Both the position numbers and the translations under genes were made by a program. From the NCBI GenBank assembly GCA_001839685.1, contig MLAK01000664.1, forward strand, positions 9,938 to 73,937: a stretch of 64,000 bases of DNA, read 5' to 3'. Below, one piece after another: positions 59,632-64,000 of this stretch; position 1 is the stretch's first letter, and each line of letters starts with the position of its first letter. Source of the DNA: Tritrichomonas foetus. Lineage: Eukaryota > Parabasalia > Tritrichomonadida > Tritrichomonadidae. The notes beneath the pieces are model-generated. The model was not told where the DNA came from and did no database searches. It saw only the letters and a list, made by a program, of their open reading frames with translations.

Positions 59632-59725
59632 TATAATTTGAAATCCTGGTGAGAATTTCTCAATACACTACTATTTTGTCACAAATATTCATAGGCCAAA
59701 TATTTATTTCTCAAAAGTTAAACTG

Positions 59726-59730
59726 TCATT
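59726..59730 (+). promoter_or_regulatory. Initiator-like TCATT of intron-containing gene
   Basis: TCATT with candidate +1 adenine at 59728, 12 bases before the ATG at 59740. It supports that ATG and hence the spliced gene model. Confidence 0.5.
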
Positions 59731-59739
59731 TTCGAAAAG

Positions 59740-59984
59740 ATGAGTGATCCAATAATGCAATTACTCATGACAAACGAGTATTATTTCTTTTTTTAACACA
59801 TAGGAAAGTTTTGATTGGCGCATGCGCTTTGACAGCAGGACTTTTTACAGTCAATCGATATTTAGATTATAAAATTCGGAAAGGAGAAGAAAATGAAGAG
59901 AAAGAAGAGAGAGAAATGATAGAGAAACTCAAGAAAACTCTTCCAGAATCAACTTTAAGGAAATATGGATTAAGCAAATATTGA
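59740..59984 (+). CDS. Small single-span membrane protein, spliced (one 26-nt intron)
   Basis: The gene model is join(59740..59777, 59804..59984), giving 72 residues. Exon 1 encodes MSDPIMQLLMTN and the first two bases of a glutamate codon. Exon 2 continues KVLIGACALTAGLFTVNRYL, then a strongly charged helix (KIRKGEENEEKEEREMIEKL) and an end ESTLRKYGLSKY before TGA. Without splicing the frame stops after 18 residues, inside the intron. With splicing the join is in frame and yields a coherent protein: one membrane helix (about residues 14-30) with a charged tail, like small mitochondrial/hydrogenosomal or ER single-pass proteins. No named family is recognised. It is divergent from the glycosyltransferase at 58417, with about 108 bases between starts. 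Confidence 0.75.
59778..59803 (+). other. Spliceosomal intron, 26 nt
   Basis: The intron begins GTATTA and ends TTTTTAACACATAG. The last 12 bases (TTTAACACATAG) match 9 of 12 positions of the trichomonad combined branch-point/3' splice motif ACTAACACACAG. Length fits the very short introns reported in trichomonads. Removal joins GA to G to make a glutamate codon and keeps the downstream frame open to 59984. Confidence 0.8.
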
Positions 59985-60261
59985 AATCACAAATTTTTCC
60001 ATTTCCATCCAAACAAACAATATTCAAAATGGTTAAATTATAGGTCAAATACACCTTTTTTTTCTGTAAATAAAATCCCCTAGAATGAATAGACTGTTTT
60101 TTTGATTTGTTTATTCAATAATTCTTCATTGAAGTTTGCCTGTTATAAAAATAGGATTTGTGGGACTTAAAATAATTGAGAAAAATCCTAATAATTTTTT
60201 TTCTGATGAGATATGAATGATTCATTTTATTCTTGAGATTTGTAAAAATTTGGCAATTTCA

Positions 60262-60271
60262 TTTGACCTTT
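60262..60271 (+). promoter_or_regulatory. TTTGACCTTT motif
   Basis: TTTGACCTTT lies 87 bases before the ATG at 60358. It is the same core as at 753-763 and 57115-57133. Confidence 0.4.
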
Positions 60272-60357
60272 ATCAAACAAATAGCTTTAGAAAAAGTTTA
60301 AGTATAGAAAAATGAGACAGATTTTCAACTCAATTCTAATTTTTAAAAACTTGCATT

Positions 60358-62112
60358 ATGTCTTCTTATGCTTCATCTTTTAATGAAAGCAGTTTCACAC
60401 CGCCTATAGAAAAACCGCCTTTACCGATATCTTCTGAATACGAAATGATGAGCGGCTATTGGAGCAATTTGCAAGTCGATCGCTCCAATTGGCATGAAAG
60501 AGCAATGGAAGAATGTCCAGAAGTACTTCAATATCGAGAAAGAGTCAATCCTATTGCAAGGGCTTCAAAATTCGCCAATCTTTTTTTACCACCAAATCGA
60601 TTAATTGATCAAGAAATTCTCCTTTCGATTATTTCTCAGCATTTACGAACTTTAGCGCTTGTAGATACAGAATCAGCACTCCACGAGGAGTGGGACGGCC
60701 CTTACGATATTCCAACGCATTTATTAAAATCACAATTAACTTTTTTAGTTCAACGCGGAATTTTTCATGCTGAGCAATTTTGGCAGCTTTCGCCTGGTCA
60801 TTCAACCTTACCAGAAAAAGAAAGACAGAAGCAATTTGATGCAATAATATCTCAAATTATTGGCCCACCTGTTATTCCAATTCCTATTTCTGATTCTCCA
60901 ATTGAGCAAGAAACATTTCTTGATGAAAAGTTCGCAGAGCGAGCACCAGATTCAAACGCATTATGTAGTGCATCATTTAACCAGTTAATTATGCTTCTTA
61001 CTGTCAATAAATTGAATACTCAAATTCCACCACTTGTTGATGATAATTCCATCGAAGATTTAGCAACTGCATTTTGCTTAACATATAACTCGTTTGTCAA
61101 ATCAATTGATTTATTATCTAAACTAAGAGAAAGGTTTCAAATGGCTTTTCAAAATAATGATAAAGTCATGGCCAATCTCACTTTTGACTTCTTCAAAAAA
61201 TGGGTAACTGAATCCGGTAGTGAAATTGAACAATCAACTCTCGAAGCAATCAAACGTTTCGTAAACGAAGAATTAAAAGATCAATTTCCAGGTCAAACAG
61301 ATGATCTTTTTGTTCAATCTGATAAAAATGAGTCACTTTTTGATTTTTCAAAAGCACCACCTGTTGATTTATCACAAGGGAAAAACGCCAAAAAAGGGTC
61401 AACTGTTTTATATACAGATGGAAACTTTTGGATTGGCAATTTTAAGTTAGAAGATATTAATCCGATTGAAGTTGCACGACAAATGACATTTTGGAGTTGT
61501 TCTCGTTTTTATGCACTTCGAAGAACTGAATTCATCGATTGCGCCTGGGACAAACCAAGACTTAGACACAGGGCACCAAATATTGTCTCGCTTTTAAATC
61601 ATGAAGTAATGCTTTCAAAATGGGTAGAAGCATCAATTGAAAAAGATAATGCATTTTTCACTTTCATCCTTCAAGTGATAAAAGCTTTGTATGAATTGCA
61701 AAACTATAATGATACATATAGTTTATTTTCCGGAATTGTCACACTTGGTGGTGCTCTTCAGGATACCTTAGCTTCAAATCTTGACAAGAAATCAAAAGTA
61801 TTCTATAACGAACTTATGGACAAATATAATGAAGTTCCAACTTATGGAAAAATTAGAAAGGATTATGAATCTGCTTTAAACTCTGACAAACCAACTCTTC
61901 CATACCTTAGAGTTAGTTGTTCATCAGTTTACGCAGTTTCACAGATAGAATCAATCACAGAAAATGGTCTCATTAACCTCTACAAAGCACTTCGGCCTTA
62001 TAAATTCATAATGGAGGTTGATAAGTGCAAGACCAGGAGATATAGTTTCATTCCAATCAAACAGATTCAGCAAAAACTTGATAACCTTCCAATAGCGGCT
62101 AACAATGAATAA
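60358..62112 (+). CDS. RasGEF (CDC25-homology) protein
   Basis: A 584-residue protein. Residues about 200-300 form a REM/RasGEF_N-like domain (SASFNQLIMLL, DLATAFCLTYNSFVKSIDLL, LRERFQM, FDFFKKWV). Residues about 365-575 form the catalytic CDC25-homology domain: INPIEVARQMTFWSCSRFYA, the hydrophobic helix with NIVSLLNHEVMLSKWVEASI, FILQVIKALYELQNYNDTYS, and YGKIRKDYESALNSDKPTLP followed by YLRVSC. It exchanges GDP for GTP on Ras-family GTPases. An extra helical N-terminal region (about 60-160) carries QEILLSIISQHLRTLALVDT, a LisH-like helix pair. No membrane segment is present. The stop is TAAAT-type. The ATG at 60358 is first in frame. Confidence 0.9.
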   Translation: MSSYASSFNESSFTPPIEKPPLPISSEYEMMSGYWSNLQVDRSNWHERAMEECPEVLQYRERVNPIARASKFANLFLPPNRLIDQEILLSIISQHLRTLALVDTESALHEEWDGPYDIPTHLLKSQLTFLVQRGIFHAEQFWQLSPGHSTLPEKERQKQFDAIISQIIGPPVIPIPISDSPIEQETFLDEKFAERAPDSNALCSASFNQLIMLLTVNKLNTQIPPLVDDNSIEDLATAFCLTYNSFVKSIDLLSKLRERFQMAFQNNDKVMANLTFDFFKKWVTESGSEIEQSTLEAIKRFVNEELKDQFPGQTDDLFVQSDKNESLFDFSKAPPVDLSQGKNAKKGSTVLYTDGNFWIGNFKLEDINPIEVARQMTFWSCSRFYALRRTEFIDCAWDKPRLRHRAPNIVSLLNHEVMLSKWVEASIEKDNAFFTFILQVIKALYELQNYNDTYSLFSGIVTLGGALQDTLASNLDKKSKVFYNELMDKYNEVPTYGKIRKDYESALNSDKPTLPYLRVSCSSVYAVSQIESITENGLINLYKALRPYKFIMEVDKCKTRRYSFIPIKQIQQKLDNLPIAANNE

Positions 62113-62377
62113 ATATTATTTTTTCTCGACATTTTATTTTCTAATATCTATTTTATATTTGTTTAATTTTTTTTCTTGACTGGTTAAGTCATGCCGATTC
62201 ATCCTCTTTATTTTGAATTTCGTTTCGAATTATATTTCATTACTGCCATCTACAACATTCATAAAAATCAGACAAGCACCAATAATAATATTCAATATTC
62301 GATGAAACAGGATCATGATGAAAAAATAATTGTTTGATAATATGGGCCAGACATGTGATATAAAATATGAACATCTT

Positions 62378-62383
62378 TCACAT
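62378..62383 (+). promoter_or_regulatory. Initiator-like TCACAT
   Basis: TCACAT places the candidate +1 adenine at 62380, 7 bases before the ATG at 62387. The match supports the signal-peptide start over the upstream ATG at 62342. Confidence 0.5.
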
Positions 62384-62386
62384 TTG

Positions 62387-62890
62387 ATGATTTTCCTAGT
62401 TTTTACACAATTTGTCGCTTCTCAATGCCCAATTGGCACCCACTATATTTACGACCAGGAAGTTAACGCTACATTGAAGAAAGGTGAGTGGTACCACTTT
62501 TACACCAACATTCCAAAAGAAGAAAATATTCCATTAATCATGTCTGTCAAATCATCAGGTCCTTGCAAAGTCTATTCTGGATCTGTTGTGGATTGTCCAA
62601 ATGGAACGGAGCCTGCTTTTTTGGAAGTTCCAGGCGGCCCCAGATATGTTCGCGGATATTGCTATCAGAAATTTGAGCTCGGAATGATCGCTATCGGTAT
62701 TCAAGCAGAAGCAGACACGCGCGTATTTGTTAGGCTTGAAGGACAGCACAAAGTTCGATCAACGAATAAAACATTTTACAAATTGATCTTCACATTCGTA
62801 ACAATGGTGATCATTGCAGGATTCCTCTTCTTCAATGTCATTCTGCCAAGTGACATGAAAAAAGATGAAGAGAAACAAAAAACTGATTGA
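62387..62890 (+). CDS. ER-type single-pass membrane protein with dilysine signal
   Basis: The longest frame begins at TTG (62330) and another ATG lies at 62342. The ATG at 62387 gives 167 residues that open with a signal peptide (MIFLVFTQFVAS) cleaved before QCPIGTHYIYDQEV. The ectodomain is about 105 residues with several cysteines (CPIGTHY, GPCKVYSG, VDCPNG, GYCYQKF) and ends before a membrane helix (KLIFTFVTMVIIAGFLFFNV). The cytosolic tail ends KQKTD, with lysines at -3 and -5, a KxKxx COPI retrieval signal. It is therefore probably an ER or early-Golgi resident. I recognise no family; the ectodomain may bind a partner through its cysteines. Confidence 0.7.
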   Translation: MIFLVFTQFVASQCPIGTHYIYDQEVNATLKKGEWYHFYTNIPKEENIPLIMSVKSSGPCKVYSGSVVDCPNGTEPAFLEVPGGPRYVRGYCYQKFELGMIAIGIQAEADTRVFVRLEGQHKVRSTNKTFYKLIFTFVTMVIIAGFLFFNVILPSDMKKDEEKQKTD

Positions 62891-64000
62891 TTTTTTCATA
62901 AATTGTAATTATTACTTCCTTTTTCTGATTAAAATTGTTTTTTATTAAATTCTTGAATTGCGCCTTCTGGAAATTCTCTTTCAGTCAATATCACTAATTG
63001 GACAAAATTATTCCAATTTGGATGAGAATCATTATTTCGGCATTTAGATTAAAAAATTTGTTAATATATAACTATTAAAAATATGAACACATACACTGAA
63101 GATAAAATTATAAATTAAATATGGAAATTACATGAATATGAAAAATGAGTTTGTTTACTGTTAATTATTTGTTATCTATGATACATGAAGCTACTTTTAG
63201 AACTTTTTGCAGATTTTGGATTCATGGAAGTCAAATTAGTATCATAAAATTTATCGATTTTTCATTCAAAAAGAGAACACATAGATATATCTAGAAGAAT
63301 TTGCACAAATTTATATGACATTCATAAAGTTGTTATTCATTAGAATATTTCTGCTTTGAGAAAAAGATAAAATAATTATGGGAAGGAATATTTAGTCAGA
63401 ACACAAGATGGAAAAACAGCTTTAATAGAGAAAAATTCAATAGAATGGTTATCATGCTGGATAACCAATTTAGAGGAGAGAAAAAAGTGATTTTGTTGAA
63501 TACAATTTTTTTCCATCAGCAAAAGTTTTAAATAACGCTTTACATTTGGCAAATACTGGTGAGCTGAAACATATATAAAATTTCTCGAGGAGCTTTATTG
63601 GCTGCATCAAATGATCTAATTTTGGGCTTGATTATTAATATTGAGAATTTAAATTATAACTGATTCGAAATTGTTTAAATCGCTTTTGTATTCAAATCAA
63701 CAGGTATTTGAATCATCGTGAAGAACAAAAATTGACTTCCGAAATAATTGCAGTTAATCGATGTGAAGAGTTTGTTGGTCAGAGTTTATCGAGAAGCTGA
63801 TACTAGTGATACATTTTATTGGTCTTTTGATTGAAAAACTTAAATGAGCGGCTCTGAAGGCGGGTTTTTATGATTCGAAAAAGTCAAAACAAATTTCTGT
63901 GAAAAAAATACGGCAAAAAGATTTTTTGTCATTTACTAATAAAAATCAAAATTAATGGTCAATTATGGTGAAATTTTGATGAATATTTATTTTCGTGATC
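62891..64000. other. Gene-free right edge
   Basis: About 1.1 kb with no supported gene. Short open stretches occur (for example GKEYLVRTQDGKTALIEKNS near 63381, and ALLAASNDLILGLIINIE near 63590) but are broken by stops every 20-40 codons. They might be a decayed ankyrin-type gene, but the evidence is weak. No RNA gene, repeat or terminator was recognised. Confidence 0.5.

Noticed and set aside
1..64000. tRNA, rRNA, CRISPR and complete transposon content
   Set aside because: No clover-leaf with A/B boxes, no rRNA-like segment, no regularly spaced direct repeats with unique spacers and no transposase or reverse transcriptase was found by reading.

Overview
The window is very AT-rich, gene-dense nuclear DNA from a protist, most likely a parabasalid (trichomonad) and possibly a Tritrichomonas-like species. 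The reasons are: nearly all genes are single uninterrupted frames; start codons often lie 7-25 nt after a TCA(T/C)(T/A) initiator-like motif; one gene carries a 26-nt intron ending in AACACATAG, like the fused branch-point/3' splice sites of trichomonads; two giant multi-membrane cyclase-type receptors of a kind expanded in trichomonads are present; and a BTB-like/discoidin-like protein family has both an intact and a decayed copy here. The species assignment is inference. No rRNA, tRNA, CRISPR array or complete mobile element was seen.

Layout. 1-10 kb: a coiled-coil protein, a DUF2804-type membrane-anchored protein, a 1,114-residue P-loop protein, an armadillo-like protein, and a decayed discoidin-like pseudogene. 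10-22 kb: a large helical protein, a UVRAG/Atg14-like autophagy protein, a GT61-type glycosyltransferase, archease, a BTB-like/discoidin-like protein, and a divergent XPB (TFIIH) helicase. 22-46 kb: a cyclase-like receptor with a degenerate catalytic domain, a full-length TOR kinase, a very acidic repeat-rich protein, a REEP/HVA22-type ER-shaping protein, a small unknown protein, a beta-helix surface protein, and a receptor cyclase with an apparently functional catalytic domain. 46-64 kb: an SGF29-like SAGA subunit, the PP2A scaffold subunit, TAF10, an amino-acid transporter, ribosome-assembly factor RLP24, a large unknown protein, two luminal or membrane-anchored putative glycosyltransferases, MED10, a small intron-containing membrane protein, a RasGEF, and an ER-type membrane protein. 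The last ~1.1 kb has no supported gene.

The genes are independent transcription units on both strands, not operons. Thematically there are growth and nutrient signalling genes (TOR, PP2A scaffold, RasGEF, amino-acid transporter, UVRAG/Atg14-like), basal transcription and coactivator genes (XPB, TAF10, SGF29, MED10), RNA and ribosome genes (archease, RLP24), glycosylation or secretory genes, and cyclic-nucleotide receptors. Several longest frames begin at TTG. For these I moved the start to the first sensible ATG, and each entry says so.

The observations most worth a second look are the 26-nt intron, a TTSACCTTT promoter-like motif that recurs (triplicated at 38611-38651), the XPB-like protein lacking motif III and the RED motif, the TOR FRB domain lacking the rapamycin-contact residues, the active/inactive cyclase pair, and an intergenic cluster of TGCCYA hexamers with an imperfect inverted repeat at 58042-58194.
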